Positions 45,436 through 56,262 of a stretch of 64,000 bases of DNA are shown here, piece by piece. Where the stretch lies: positions 38,017,708 to 38,081,707 of the forward strand of contig JAOANR010000001.1 in the NCBI GenBank assembly GCA_030278955.1. Reading direction: 5' to 3'. Position 1 is the stretch's first letter. Each line of letters starts with the position of its first letter. Both the position numbers and the translations under genes were made by a program. The stretch is from Hygrophila difformis (lineage: Eukaryota > Streptophyta > Magnoliopsida > Lamiales > Acanthaceae). Below the pieces are notes generated by a model. The model searched no databases and was not told the DNA's origin. It saw nothing but the letters and a program-made list of their open reading frames with translations.

Positions 45436-45449
45436 TCATATAAAAAATT

Positions 45450-45725
45450 TACCGACCCCATTTTCGGTAATGAGGTCGGTAATTTCGGGTCCACGAGGTC
45501 CCTAGACCTTGCTTACCAACCCCAATGTTGGTCGGTAATGGAGTCGGTAATTTTACCGACCCACATGGGGTCGGTAAAGGGGTCGGTAATCTCCCGACCC
45601 CCATAATCTTTGGTCAGCGCCAAATTACCTACCATCAATTTACCGACCCGGGATTGGGGTCGGTAAACCCGTGGACGACCCGTAAAACCTAGTTACCGAC
45701 CCCATTTTGGGGTCGGTAAAATGAA
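45450..45725. repeat. Subterminal TTACCGACCCC array, right CACTA end
   Basis: Several TTACCGACCC and GGGTCGGTAA units lie in both orientations, ending at the GTAGTG terminus. It mirrors the left end at 37695-37915. Confidence 0.75.
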
Positions 45726-45739
45726 ATTTTCTTGTAGTG

Positions 45740-45983
45740 AAGCTATGCATCATAATTTTACACTGAAAAGAAAGGATGTAGAAAGACCTCAACAATAAAT
45801 TCTCTTGTAAGTCTTCTAAGCTCAACGTAGATTATAGTAATCAATACAATCCATAGGCTCAAAAAGGTGCTACCATGAAGAAAGTACACGATCATCAATC
45901 TTAAACTCGAACTAATAAGAGCAACCAAGGATATCAAAATAATATACTCTCACAGTATCAAACCAAGAAACTGTAATATAATA
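45740..45983. other. Short intergenic stretch
   Basis: Nothing recognisable lies between the CACTA target copy and the next MITE. Confidence 0.35.
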
Positions 45984-46357
45984 CTCCCTCCATCCCATTA
46001 ATTATGTCTCACTTTTTTTTTTGTCCATCGCATTACAATTATCATTTTTTCTTTTTAGGAAATAATTAAATAATTTAATTTCTAAACTCACTCCCATCAC
46101 ATCACAACAATAAATAAATAAATTAAAATTTCAAACATGTTGGTCCCAGTGATAACAACAAAACACACAAGTACACAACTATTACATCACACATAAGTAA
46201 ATTAATTTAAAATTCAAATTCTTTACGATCACATCACATCAATTCCTAATTTACCCCCACTTTAAATACTAATATACCTCTACATTAACTATTAATCATT
46301 CTCACATAAAATACCGTGCCTAAAAGTTTTGGGACACATTTAGTGGGACGAAGGGAG
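45984..46357. mobile_element. Stowaway MITE, longer family
   Basis: The ends CTCCCTCCATCCC and GGGACGAAGGGAG are flanked by TA (45982-45983, 46358-46359). It is 374 bases and an inverse relative of 32036-32396. Confidence 0.8.
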
Positions 46358-46443
46358 TATCATGTATGCAACCGTAGGCGGGTTTTCAAATAAAGGGGAG
46401 ACCTTTTCGGTGAAACGGAAATACACTGGTATCCTAAACAAAT

Positions 46444-46799
46444 GGGAAAAAATCCAATATGATCCCACAAATTTCGTGTGTTTCTCAAATGGTCCCATAA
46501 TTGTGCATTTCGCTTAATCCATCCAATATGTTTGTTAATCCTCGCCCAAATAATCCCATCGGAGGTTAATTGCGAGGATTAACGGGTAAATCATCCCACA
46601 ACTTTCATTCGTTTATCAATTAATGGTCTCATAATTAACCCATTAATACTTGCGACACGTCAGGAAGATCATTAACCTCGGATGGGATCATTTGGGCGAG
46701 TATTAGCAAACATATTGGATGAATTAAGTAAAATGCATAATTATGGGACCATTTGAAAAACACACGAAAGTTGTGGGATTATATTGCCTTTTTTTTCCC
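46444..46799. mobile_element. MULE-type MITE with long TIRs
   Basis: Arms of about 130 bases run from GGGAAAAAATCCAATATGAT inward and are inverted at the other end (TTATATTGCC then TTTTTCCC). The flanks TAAACAAAT and TAAACAAAC are a 9 bp target copy with one change. It is 356 bases with no ORF. Confidence 0.7.
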
Positions 46800-46808
46800 T
46801 AAACAAAC

Positions 46809-47394
46809 CTCCATTGGATTAGTCTAGAGGCCAGGCCATTTTGCAACCACTGCTGAACAAATATGGCTTCACTTGAGCATGACAAAGAAAAGTAAAGGAA
46901 GCTCACTTCCTGAAAAGAACCGCTAAAAAACTATTATTGGCCCTTCTGCGGCAAAAAATAAACTATAAAGGCTCATTATAAAAGCTCCTAAAAAACTATG
47001 GATTAGGATACTCTGCAAAATCACTAAATTCTTTAGATAAAGAATGTGCTAAATATGCATGTTTTTGTGCTGTCCGAGCATTTCATTAAATAATGCAAAT
47101 TTTGTTTCCATAATGCAATTAGTAATAATAATACCTGTCCAAAATAGAATCATCTATTATTGGGATGATTATTGTGTTTAATTCCTATTGTTCTATTCCC
47201 ATTATTAGTGATAATTAATTTTTGGAAACAATAACATTCATCCCGTATGACCCGATCCCTTGCGTCATAAACGAAAAACACATAAAGAGGTGTGAGAGGC
47301 AGTTTGAGATACATTTACTCATCATCCAAAATCAGAAAGTTAAGAAACATATGCATCAACACAATGAGATTACTCAGCACATATGCAGAAATAT
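46809..47394. other. Intergenic DNA
   Basis: AT-rich, with no gene recognised. The frame 47222-47515 runs into the next element and is not supported. Confidence 0.35.
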
Positions 47395-47402
47395 GCGTCA
47401 CA

Positions 47403-48133
47403 TAGGGGTGGGCACGGTTCGGTTACCCGGAGTTTTTCAGGTATTTGTATTTGTATTTGAACCGGACAAATACTTAGATGAAGTATTTGTATTTGTAACC
47501 GGACTCCTCGGTTAACCGGGGATTCGGTTTCGATTCGATTAAGCGGTTAAGCGATTCGGTTCGAATATTTTGTCCAAGCCCATTAAACTTTATAATCAAA
47601 TCTTCATTTCTTAATTCTTAACCTTTGCAAGTTTATTTTTGAGGTTATTATAATACAATAAAAAAAATCATATAACTCTCGAATTCGGTGGTTCCTTTTA
47701 GTGTTATCAAAATATATTAGTATATTTAAAACATCTTAGTGTAGTGTCTATTTCCATATTGAGTATTCTTAAGGGCAAAAAATTAATATAGGACATATTT
47801 TTTTAATTATCTTTACTTTCTAATATTTATTTTATTATATATTTAAATAATTTAATAAATAATGAAATATATTATTGATATATAATAATATACCATAAAA
47901 TATGTATAATATATACAATATATATAATTTTTTAAAACACTATAAATATATTCGGTTCGGTTCGATTAATCGGGGAAAAAATTTAAAGTATTTGTATTTG
48001 TATTTGAACCGGGCAAATACTTAAATGAAGTATTTGTATTTGAACCGGAGTCCTCGGTTAACCGGAAATTCAGTTCGATTTCGATTCGATTTTGCGGTTC
48101 AACGAATCGGTTCGAATTTTTTGCCCACCCCTA
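47403..48133. mobile_element. Non-autonomous hAT-type element
   Basis: The ends TAGGGGTGGGCA and TGCCCACCCCTA are exact inverses, flanked by the 8 bp copy GCGTCACA (47395-47402 and 48134-48141). It is 731 bases. Both subterminal parts carry GTATTTGTATTTGAACCGG and CGGTTAACCGG blocks in the same orientation; the middle is AT-rich. Confidence 0.8.
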
Positions 48134-48149
48134 GCGTCACACACGTTGA

Positions 48150-48300
48150 CGATCATACAACACATTATCCGGCACAGAAACATTTATATGCAGCACAGAA
48201 ACATCAATATCCAGCACGAAACGTTAATACACAACACAGAAATAATAAATATCTAGAACACAAATAGTAATATCCAGCACAAATATTAAAAAAATCTAAA
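48150..48300 (+). repeat. Imperfect tandem repeat, about 22-24 bases
   Basis: Five or six units of the type CCAGCACAGAAACATCAATAT occur with growing divergence. No coding frame is supported. Confidence 0.55.
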
Positions 48301-48806
48301 CAACATTACAAATTGATGATGCCTAATAGCACACATGCGGACCGGACCTTAAGATACGAAATTGAAAATGCCCGCTTAATACAAGCCTCCACCCTCACCC
48401 TGTTCAAAACGACAGCGAAATGGGAAAATGAACTATACCACTGTGGAATTGAAAGCTCACACATCATTTCAAGTAAAATAAAAAAAAATCAACAAAATAT
48501 ATCAACACAAAAAGAATACACAAAAACGGTTGAAGGGTCCCACTCGCATAGTAGACGAAAGCAAAAGGAGTCTTTCGGACAACAGGTGGCACTGGAAGAA
48601 GGGAGTTGTTCACAAACCAGGTCGTCCAATGAATGAGTGTGATAGAGATGCGGCCGGCACTTCCCCTGGAAAATGTGACAAGCACAAGTTGGCCCAATGG
48701 ACGGCCAACTGACAGAGTAAAAATGGATGGCGGTTAGTAGAGCGGCTGTCGTAGAATAGAAAGAGACGAGAAGAAAAAATCGGTTGAGAACCTAAGGGCA
48801 AATCAT

Positions 48807-49070
48807 TTGGAATGGGGAGAAGAAAATGAAGTGACACAAACTGGCGTGATAGCCAGGTCAACTGCAACTATGATACCGGATGGATCATGCTCCCGAACCA
48901 GAGCTAAAAGATTTACAGATAAAATTGCCAGTCTTCTCAGAGCCGCGGAGTTCCAAGCCGACATCAACAGAGAAGAGGGGAGCAGTCCGGAAGCATTAAT
49001 TCTGATCCAGCTTGAGGAAATTGGGGATCGCCCATACATGCCATGCATGGGCTCTCCAATTCTGCACTGA
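48807..49070 (+). pseudogene. Possible retroelement ORF fragment
   Basis: The frame has IPDGSCSRTRAKRFTDKIAS and ends ALILIQLEEIGD. A 'TRTRAKR...' block followed by a short helix and a LIQ-E end recurs in plant Ty3-type sequences. The match is by pattern only, and no domain name can be given. Confidence 0.3.
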
Positions 49071-49079
49071 AGAAGGAGT

Positions 49080-49235
49080 ACAGTCAACGCCGCCGCCGGA
49101 GAGCCGCCGGAGAGTCGCCGGAACACCGCCGGAGCACCGTCGGACGTCACCGGAGCTTGATCGGAGTTCGCCGGAAGTTGGCCGGAACTTGGCCGGAGTT
49201 TGGTCGGCACCGCCGCCGTCGCCGGCCGGAGACCA
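49080..49235. repeat. GC-rich CGCCGGAG repeat block
   Basis: Repeated GCCGCCGGAG, GTCGCCGGA and GGCCGGA units fill about 155 bases in otherwise AT-rich DNA. Confidence 0.6.
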
Positions 49236-49487
49236 GTCTATGATCGGAAGTGTTGAACTGTTATTTTGTTTATTTCGGACTTATTCTAGTTTCAACAAGG
49301 CATGTAATAAATTAAACAACTACTGTGGGGTCCGCTCTAGACTTGTTGGATTTTCAGGACTCCGGTCGCGAAACCTCCAGCCAGTCGCGGGAACACGCTT
49401 AACGACCCAGCCGAGCTTAGCGACACGGAGCTCCCCAAGGCCAGAAGTTCGAACCCAGTCCCGAGATCCTGGTCGCGAACCATCCAC

Positions 49488-49640
49488 CCAGTCGCGGGGC
49501 CACGTTCCGCGACACGGACCCTGTTCCGCGACACAGACCCAGTCGCGAGGCCACGTTCCGCGACACGGACCCTGTTCCGCGACACAGACCCAGTCGCGAG
49601 GCCACGTTCCGCGACACGGACCCTGTTCCGCGACACAGAC
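49488..49640 (+). repeat. Three tandem 51 bp units
   Basis: Units begin at 49488, 49539 and 49590, each CCAGTCGCGAGGCCACGTTC-like, with two TTCCGCGACAC blocks per unit. A further GGTCGCGAACC lies just before. The third unit is complete at 49640. Confidence 0.85.
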
Positions 49641-49720
49641 TGTCCAGAATGCCATTTTTCATGTTTTCTAGGGTTTTTCATGTATTTTCTTTCCAGTTTT
49701 ACCCTTGTAACTTGGAGGCC

Positions 49721-49728
49721 TATATATA
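49721..49728 (+). promoter_or_regulatory. TATA box of the LTR element
   Basis: GGCCTATATATATGTCC fits a plant LTR promoter, about 400 bases before the primer site. Confidence 0.5.
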
Positions 49729-50120
49729 TGTCCTCCCAAACAATGTCTCTCATCTTTTGTTGAAATCTAATATTGAGAAATCCTCTCTTTTATGTTTGCA
49801 AAAGATCACATTGTCTCAAACCAAGTTTGAACAATACCCCTTTGAGTGTTTATTGGGAAACCCTCACCATTTTGGAATTGAAGCATCCAAAAATGGTCAC
49901 TAATCAAGGTTATCGGATGGTTGGCTTGAGTTGAGGACAAGGTCTTCATACCTTGTTTAGCTTCTCCCAATCCCCTTTAATTGTGATTGCTTCCATATCT
50001 TTCTTTCATTTTTCCTTGTTCTTATTTTTGGTTTCATTTTCCCCTATTGGCACCGTGTCAATAGGCAACACCCCAAGCAATATTGTGTCCAACTACGGTC
50101 CGTTCGTGGCAGTTTTAATT

Positions 50121-50132
50121 TGGTATCAGAGC
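50121..50132 (+). promoter_or_regulatory. Primer binding site, initiator Met tRNA
   Basis: TGGTATCAGAGC, the same primer site as in the two minus-strand elements, here on the plus strand. It fixes the direction of the interrupted element. Confidence 0.8.
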
Positions 50133-52110
50133 CAAAGTTGGATCATATTGTGTTCATCTTCATCAAAAACCCATAAAAATTCAAAAACCACCAAAAACCT
50201 TAAAAAATAGCTCACTGGTTACTGTTCATGGTCAGTCCGAATTTTTGTGTTTGAAATTTTTGGAATCTAAGTTCATATTTGGATTCCTTGAGTTGATTAC
50301 ATAGAGATTCATTTAAAGTTTGAAAAATTTGGCCAAGGGAATCATTTTCTATGAATTTTTGAAGATCTTGGCCCTATTTTCTCAAACTCTTGTTCTTCAT
50401 CTTGTTCTTGCTTTGTTTATCCACTTCACACACCACCACTCCCCATTTGGAACCACCGTTCCATTTGGCAACCCCAAATCATCCATTTCCTAGGGGTTAT
50501 AATGCCCAAATTTTTCCAAATCCCTCATATTCCAACAAAAACTCTTGAAAACCCTAAAAAGAAAGCTTGCTGTCCCATTTCTTGATTTTCTGGTTTTGGT
50601 TCGTTGGTTTTCTGAAAAATCTGAACCCACATTCTTGATCCTCATCTCAAGGGCTTTCCATTGGTATATGATTCATCCAAATCCGAGTTCATATGCCAAA
50701 GTTATGCTCATTTGAAGATTCTTGATGTTCTTGGTGTTCTTCATCCAAAATCCAAAAATATCATATGTTTTGCTTTTTAATTCTGTAATCTTGTGTTTAT
50801 GAGCTTGATTTCCTTCATATAATCATCAATGTATGGATATTGCATCATTCACCAAGCATTTTGAGCATTGAACACAAGTTTGGTTGAACAAGTGCCTAGT
50901 TTGCTCCCTATTTTCACAATCTGGAACATTTTGGTGTTTGTTCTCTTTGGGGAAGACGACCTGCTTTCATTCCAAGGGGTGGGTTTACATATTTTGGGTG
51001 TTAGGAATCCATAGGAAGAGGTTTCGAAGCGTTTGGAGTTCATTTGGTCGATCAAACAACGAAAACAAAAATTCTGCCCAAGTGCATCCGCGAGAGCAGC
51101 AACTTTGGAAGTTCATAACTTCTTGAGTTCTTCGATTTTCCAGTTGAATCTTCAACCATATTCAAGAATTTGGAGTGCTGAATCCATAGCATTTTGAATC
51201 ACCAAATTTGGAGTTGTTTTGAGGTCGTTATCACCTTTTTGGCAAAAGGTGTCCTTTCCTGGCGGCACCAAAACGAGGGCGCGCGTGTGGGCGCGTGAGA
51301 GGACCAAACCTGGTTTTTTTTGTTGGCATCTCTTCCCAATCCGTGCAAGTTTGATATTCTTAAAACCCCACATTAATTGGAGACGATTTGCTATCCCAAA
51401 ATCAGCCAAATTTGCAAAACAGAAAATCTGGAGCTGAAGTTCAAGCTGCCAACTTTTGAAAATTCTAGGGTTTTCACTTCTTTGAGTGTTTTGAGTGCAA
51501 AAGTGAGCCACAAACATACTTTGGGACATTGGGACTATATTTTTAGTGATACAATAAAGTGGATATCTGACTGGCACAATTGTTCCTCTGAACAAAGTTC
51601 ACGAACATTGAGTTGAAGTTCCGCCTATTATAAAGGTATTGGAATTCCTCTCATAAATTGTGATACCTAGCCGAGAAGCCACTTGAGTATCGCGAATTTT
51701 TCCCGAGTGTTATTTTTCAAAGTGAGCTTACTTATATATTGTGTGGGACTGCTTGAGGACAACCAATTTCGAAGGATAGTGAACGTTGAGAGCAATTGCA
51801 CTAATCGACTTGTGCTCAATTATCATTTGCATTGCATATCACATACATGTCATTGCTTCCTTGAATTGAGTCGAGCAATTACACACTGTCCGTGTATTGC
51901 GCGTCCCATAATTCCGTCCTCAACCTACTCATTCCATTTCCAAAATTCGTGGCCATTCCGGTTTGCATTCTCCGAATTGTGAATTAACCCCAATTTACCT
52001 CATTGGGTTGTGATCAAGAGTGAGAGTGATACACTGAGAGGCCCAGAAAAATATATTCTTTCTAACCACTTTATATCTATAATATTTCTATCTTGTTTTG
52101 GTATATTACT
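50133..52110 (+). other. Long leader of the interrupted element
   Basis: About 2 kb without a recognised ORF lies between primer site and gag start. Such long leaders occur in plant Ty3 elements. The frames at 50884-51126 and 51152-51595 look random. Confidence 0.5.
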
Positions 52111-52862
52111 ATGGCAGGTGACTCCGAAATGACGCCAGAAGAATTAAGGGCCATGATGGCTGAGAATGGACGCCTAGTGCGAACCTTGGCCGAGAAGATT
52201 GACAAAATGACTGGACAATTTTCTGAAGTAGAACAACGTCTGGAGATAGTTGAAGGAGGATTAAGTGGAGAATTGGCTCGTCATGCCGCAGCCGTTCGAG
52301 ACGAAACCTTGAGGGCTGTTGAACTGAGACTGCAACAGGAATATGAAAAGGGGACGCCCCAAGGGACTCCTCGGACGACTCCAGAAACTGTCCATGCTAG
52401 TCCACCAACTGGAGCCAGTGGCGTAAGAGTTAGTGGTGCAGGACCCAGTGGTGTGGGAGCTAGTGGAGTTGGTGCTACAGGCAATAACCCGAGGGACATG
52501 GCGGAAGCAGAAAATGCTATGGCCCATCGGCAACGGGTCGAATTCAACCCTCCACTGAATAGACAAATGGGACCACAGCAAATGGCCGTTGCACGCGAGC
52601 GTCAACAAATTTTGGAACAACAAGCCAACCGCGTGCCACCCGTTCCACGAAACCCGCGACACCCACAAGCACCACTCGCACAAAATTTGAATGATAATAA
52701 TAATATAATAAATAATGATGATTTTGGCGATGATGAGTCTGATGATTTCAATGGTTTCACTGTAGGACCAAGAATTGACAGACCCAATCCAAGGCACAAT
52801 CAGAACAATTGGGATCGTGAGCAACATCAGGAAATGAAAGGAATCAAGTTCGAGATTCCCAT
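52111..52862 (+). pseudogene. Ty3 gag N-terminal part, truncated by insertion
   Basis: The ATG at 52111 starts MAGDSEMTPEELRAMMAENG, then a coiled-coil part (LAEKIDKMTGQFSEVEQRLE), a Gly/Pro-rich linker, an Asn-rich stretch and an acidic block (DDFGDDESDDFNGF). It ends at MKGIKFEIP, which in Ty3 gag leads into the capsid core. From 52863 the frame is LTR sequence of another element, so the open frame that runs to 53079 is chimeric at its end. Length up to the break is about 250 residues. Confidence 0.7.
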
Positions 52863-54466
52863 TGTAACACCCCCATTTTCCCTAAAGATGCAGCGGAAGA
52901 AAAGAGCGGGAACAATGGGTGGGGTGCTACCGCCACGTATTCCGGACTGCCCGAAATACGCTAAGGCTAGCATAAATAATTGCAGAAAATCAAATTTGAA
53001 TGTATATGCTAACCACGTTCCGGACAAGCTAAGATATAATTCACAAAGAAGCTTATATACTATGAGAAGTATAAAATAAGCTTAATAAAAATGTTTGGTA
53101 TAGCGTAACCAAACGGAGGACTGCATTCCTCAAAGCGCGCAATAACAATAATGGAGTAAATCCATGGAAGTTTTATTTCATAAAAAGGGGTTGCCTATTT
53201 CATACTCAAAAATACTGTTAAACGCGTAATGCATTGTTTAAAACAGTAGGGCACCATATTTTCATAAATGGGATAAAACCCAAATATTTTGTTTATGCTC
53301 GATAAATCACTATCTATGCCAAGTAATATATTATTATCAAAAGGGGGTTTTTAAAATATACATTTTTATAAATAATACCCCCAATCGTGCCGGTGCAGAT
53401 GATGCCTTGCAGATATCAAAACCTGAAAGGAAATGGTGACAAGTGTAGAGTCAGCGAAAACAATCGCTGAGTAAGTAGGCGTTTACTCCCGGAGGAGGTA
53501 GGGTTGCAGAAATAATTTAAAATGAACAGTTATAGTAATGGTATGCTAAAACGAGAATTTATTTAAGCACAGACAAAAATCCATATAAATCTAATCCCGG
53601 GAAGAGATAATATGACACTATGCGTTACCAAGAAATAAATTCCTCAGCCAACATGATGTGCAGGTTCCCCGTGGTAGGGCCCAAATCTCACATAGATTCA
53701 AGGGTTGTGGTGGAGGTACGAAATTTCCTCAAACCACATTGAATCGAGAAATGGCATCGGGCTGAAATCCATCAGTCCCCGTAAGTCGTGTATTACAGGC
53801 AAACGGCGGAGGATTAACATCTATCCCCGTAAGTCGTGTAACACAAGCAAACGGCGGAGGTGGCAGCAGCGACCCAAAACTTGGACCCAACCCCGTAACA
53901 ATGCGCGCTCAAAAAATCCATAGGACATTGAGAATAATTGCAAGTATTGTAAAGCACAGTAAAATGGCATACCAATAATCCAAAAGCAGTAGGGAGCTAT
54001 AAGCATAAATTTAAAATAAGAAAGCGGTAGTAAAAATTATGCTTAAGCTAAAATAAATTTGGCTTTACTCCAAAGAGTAAAAATCTACTTACCGTCACCG
54101 TGGATGGAATGGACACGACACACGCACGGCCTACGAGCAGATATCCCTTTACAGCTATTTGACTAGCAAAAATTATAATATTAACATCATATGCTATAAT
54201 GATATTTTAATGGTAATAATAACTAAAATTTTCCAATTTAATAAATCTTACTGAACACTATCACAGACTAGCTATCTGTACTAATCCTTACTGAGCTCTT
54301 AAAACTCCTCGACTTGCAGTAAAAATTCCACTCAAAATCTTGACTGCTAAAATATCTCTAACGATGCTATCTAAAATTCTACAACACACTACTAAACTAA
54401 GCAAGAAAATAATAAGTTCAGGAAAAAGAAACTGATTTGGGGTGAAATTGGGGAAGGGATGGAGGG

Positions 54467-54474
54467 TTTATATA
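54467..54474 (-). promoter_or_regulatory. TATA box in LTR copy 1
   Basis: TTTATATA on the plus strand, TATATAAA on the minus strand, in the context CCTATATAAACCC. Transcription would run leftward; for a full element the 5' LTR would use it to express gag. Confidence 0.5.
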
Positions 54475-54734
54475 GGCGAGCTAGTGTGGAATAAAACAAA
54501 TGCAGCTCCATGTTCCAGCCTTTTCCTGATTTCCGTCTGCACTATTTCCTCTTTTTCTTACCTGTCCTCATTTAATGCTCCTGTATTACCAAGTCAACGT
54601 CCTCTCCTCTCATTCTTTTGGGAAACATTTGTCTCCATCCTCCCAACTTTGCAGACCTCACACTGCATTCTTGCTTTCCTGTCCCCCTCGTTTTCTTTGT
54701 TTTTCTTTTGCTCTCTTCTTTGAGCAACTCCGGC

Positions 54735-55366
54735 GAGCACAATGGCGGCGACGACGGCAGGGTTCGGCGGCGGCAACAACGTCGGCGGTGGCGGCTGTGA
54801 GGGCGTCGGACCTCCTCTCTTTCCTCCCTCTTTCTTTCCTTTTTATTCACCGGAGGTGGATCTGTTGAGTGAGGGTGAGGCGCGGCGGACTCGACGGCGG
54901 CGGAGCACTCGACAGCGATAGTGGTTCCGCGGGCCTTCCCCATCTTCTCCTTCTTTATTCTTTTTTTTTGTTCTTGGTTTGATTTTTTGGATTGATGTGG
55001 GTTTGTGAATTTGGGAATGGATTTGAAAGTGGTTTTGAATGGAGAGACGGTGGTGGCGTTGGCTGGCCGCGACGGGGAAGCGTTGGCCATGGGAGGCGAC
55101 AGAGGTGGGGTGGCCGGAGATGGTGGTTGTGGCCGGATTCGTCGGAGGGGGTCGCCGGCGGGAGGGAGATGGTGCTGTGGGTGTGGTGGCAAGGGCATGG
55201 CCGGAGAAGGGGAGAAAGAGGAAGATGATGGTGGTGGCGGAAGTGGCTGTCGGAGGTGTCGCCGGCGGGCTGCCGGCGGCAGTGGCGGCGCCGGAGGGCG
55301 GCGGTGACAGGGTTACAAAATTAGGGTTAGGGTTTGGTTGGGTTTTTGGGCTTAGGGTTAGGGCTT
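54735..55366. repeat. GC-rich block and telomere-like motifs inside the LTR
   Basis: About 570 bases of GGCGG/CGGAG-rich DNA contrast with the AT-rich rest of the LTR. The block ends in TTAGGGTTAGGGTTT and CTTAGGGTTAGGG. Open frames here in both directions are low-complexity Gly/Arg or Pro-rich text and are not supported as genes. The block is present again at 61556-62188. Confidence 0.6.
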
Positions 55367-56242
55367 CCCATATTTGGCTTGGTTTGTGTTGGGCTTAGTT
55401 AATTGGACTATAAAACTTAATAAATGTGTGCACAAATTAAATTACTAGCTTATAAATAGCTAATGGACTTAATTAACTAGTTATTTTAAATTGTGGACTT
55501 AATTCAATTAATAAACCGTTACCGTTAGTCGAGTAATCTAAAATTCCACATTCTCCAATTCGGGATCATAATTAACTAAAAGTCGGACAATTTTCGATGA
55601 TTAAATGGGTCGAATATTTTAATTGTAAAGATTTAATTAAACTCTAAAACACTTTTACACTTATAATTCAAATTAACGGATTTAATGGATTAAATTATCT
55701 ATTAATTTTCCGTAGTTAGCAAAATGATGTAAGATTCCAAATCCCTTAATCTGGACAATTTCATTAGTTATATTTCGGTCCCTCGTTAATTTTTTATAAT
55801 ATAATTTGTTAAGTATTTTATTCAAGTTATGGGATTTAATCATACAATTTAATCCATCCCTTATTATTAAATCGTATCCTTTCCAATAAAATTTATTAAC
55901 TTGAAATAATTCACATCTTTTAATTAGACAATTTGTTAATAAAATGGTTCGGCTTGATTTGCATAAATTAATTGGTTGAGTACTCTTAATTTTAATTCTA
56001 TTTACTAATTTATATTAAATTTTGACTAAATAATCGTAATCAATTAATATGAGTTTAAATAATTTATGACAAAATATAACTTAATACTTATAAGTCAATT
56101 TAATTCGGACTCAGGTTTATCTCTAGAAAGTTTAATTTATAAGAAAATTTGAATAACTATTTATTAATTATTTTATTTTATTATTATTATTATTATTATT
56201 ATTTTTTTGAATTTTTATTTAAAAATTATACGGAGTGTTATA

Positions 56243-56262
56243 GTCTACCCTCCTTAAAATAA
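56243..56262 (-). promoter_or_regulatory. Polypurine tract, gag-only element
   Basis: On the minus strand TTTTAAGGAGGGTAGAC directly precedes the LTR. It is repeated at 63065-63084. Confidence 0.6.

Larger units (their letters stand above)
37685..45739. mobile_element. Non-autonomous CACTA element split by a MULE
   Basis: The right end is TTTTCTTGTAGTG, the inverse of the CACTACAAGAAAA terminus of plant CACTA (EnSpm) transposons. The left end is CGCTACAAGAAAA with one change. The 3 bp duplication AAG flanks both sides (37682-37684, 45740-45742). Subterminal TACCGACCCC repeats fill both ends. Without the MULE and its target copy it is about 1.47 kb and has no CACTA transposase. Confidence 0.85.
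49240..52862 (+). mobile_element. 5' part of an LTR retroelement, interrupted
   Basis: It consists of an LTR-like region with TATA (49721), a primer site (50121), a 2 kb leader and the start of gag (52111). It stops where the gag-only element begins at 52863. The LTR start could not be fixed: no second LTR is in the window and no target copy is visible. The 3' half would lie beyond the inserted array. Confidence 0.6.
52863..56242 (-). repeat. LTR copy 1 of the gag-only element
   Basis: It starts TGTAACACCCCCATTTTCCC and ends CGGAGTGTTATA; the last bases would be ACA in an intact terminus. It is 3380 bases. It holds a GC-rich block at 54735-55310 and a telomere-like stretch at 55321-55366. 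Confidence 0.85.

Noticed and set aside
48305..48800. Possible gene at 48313-48636
   Set aside because: The frame has no homology and overlaps a degenerate repeat; no start context stands out.
49320..49753. Repetitive minus-strand frames of CRGTGSVSRN type
   Set aside because: Translations of the 51 bp tandem array.
54572..55398. Long GC-rich open frames in several phases in the LTR, with copies at 61393-62220
   Set aside because: They are low-complexity Gly/Arg or Pro/Ser text in overlapping frames of a repeat block, with no domain pattern.
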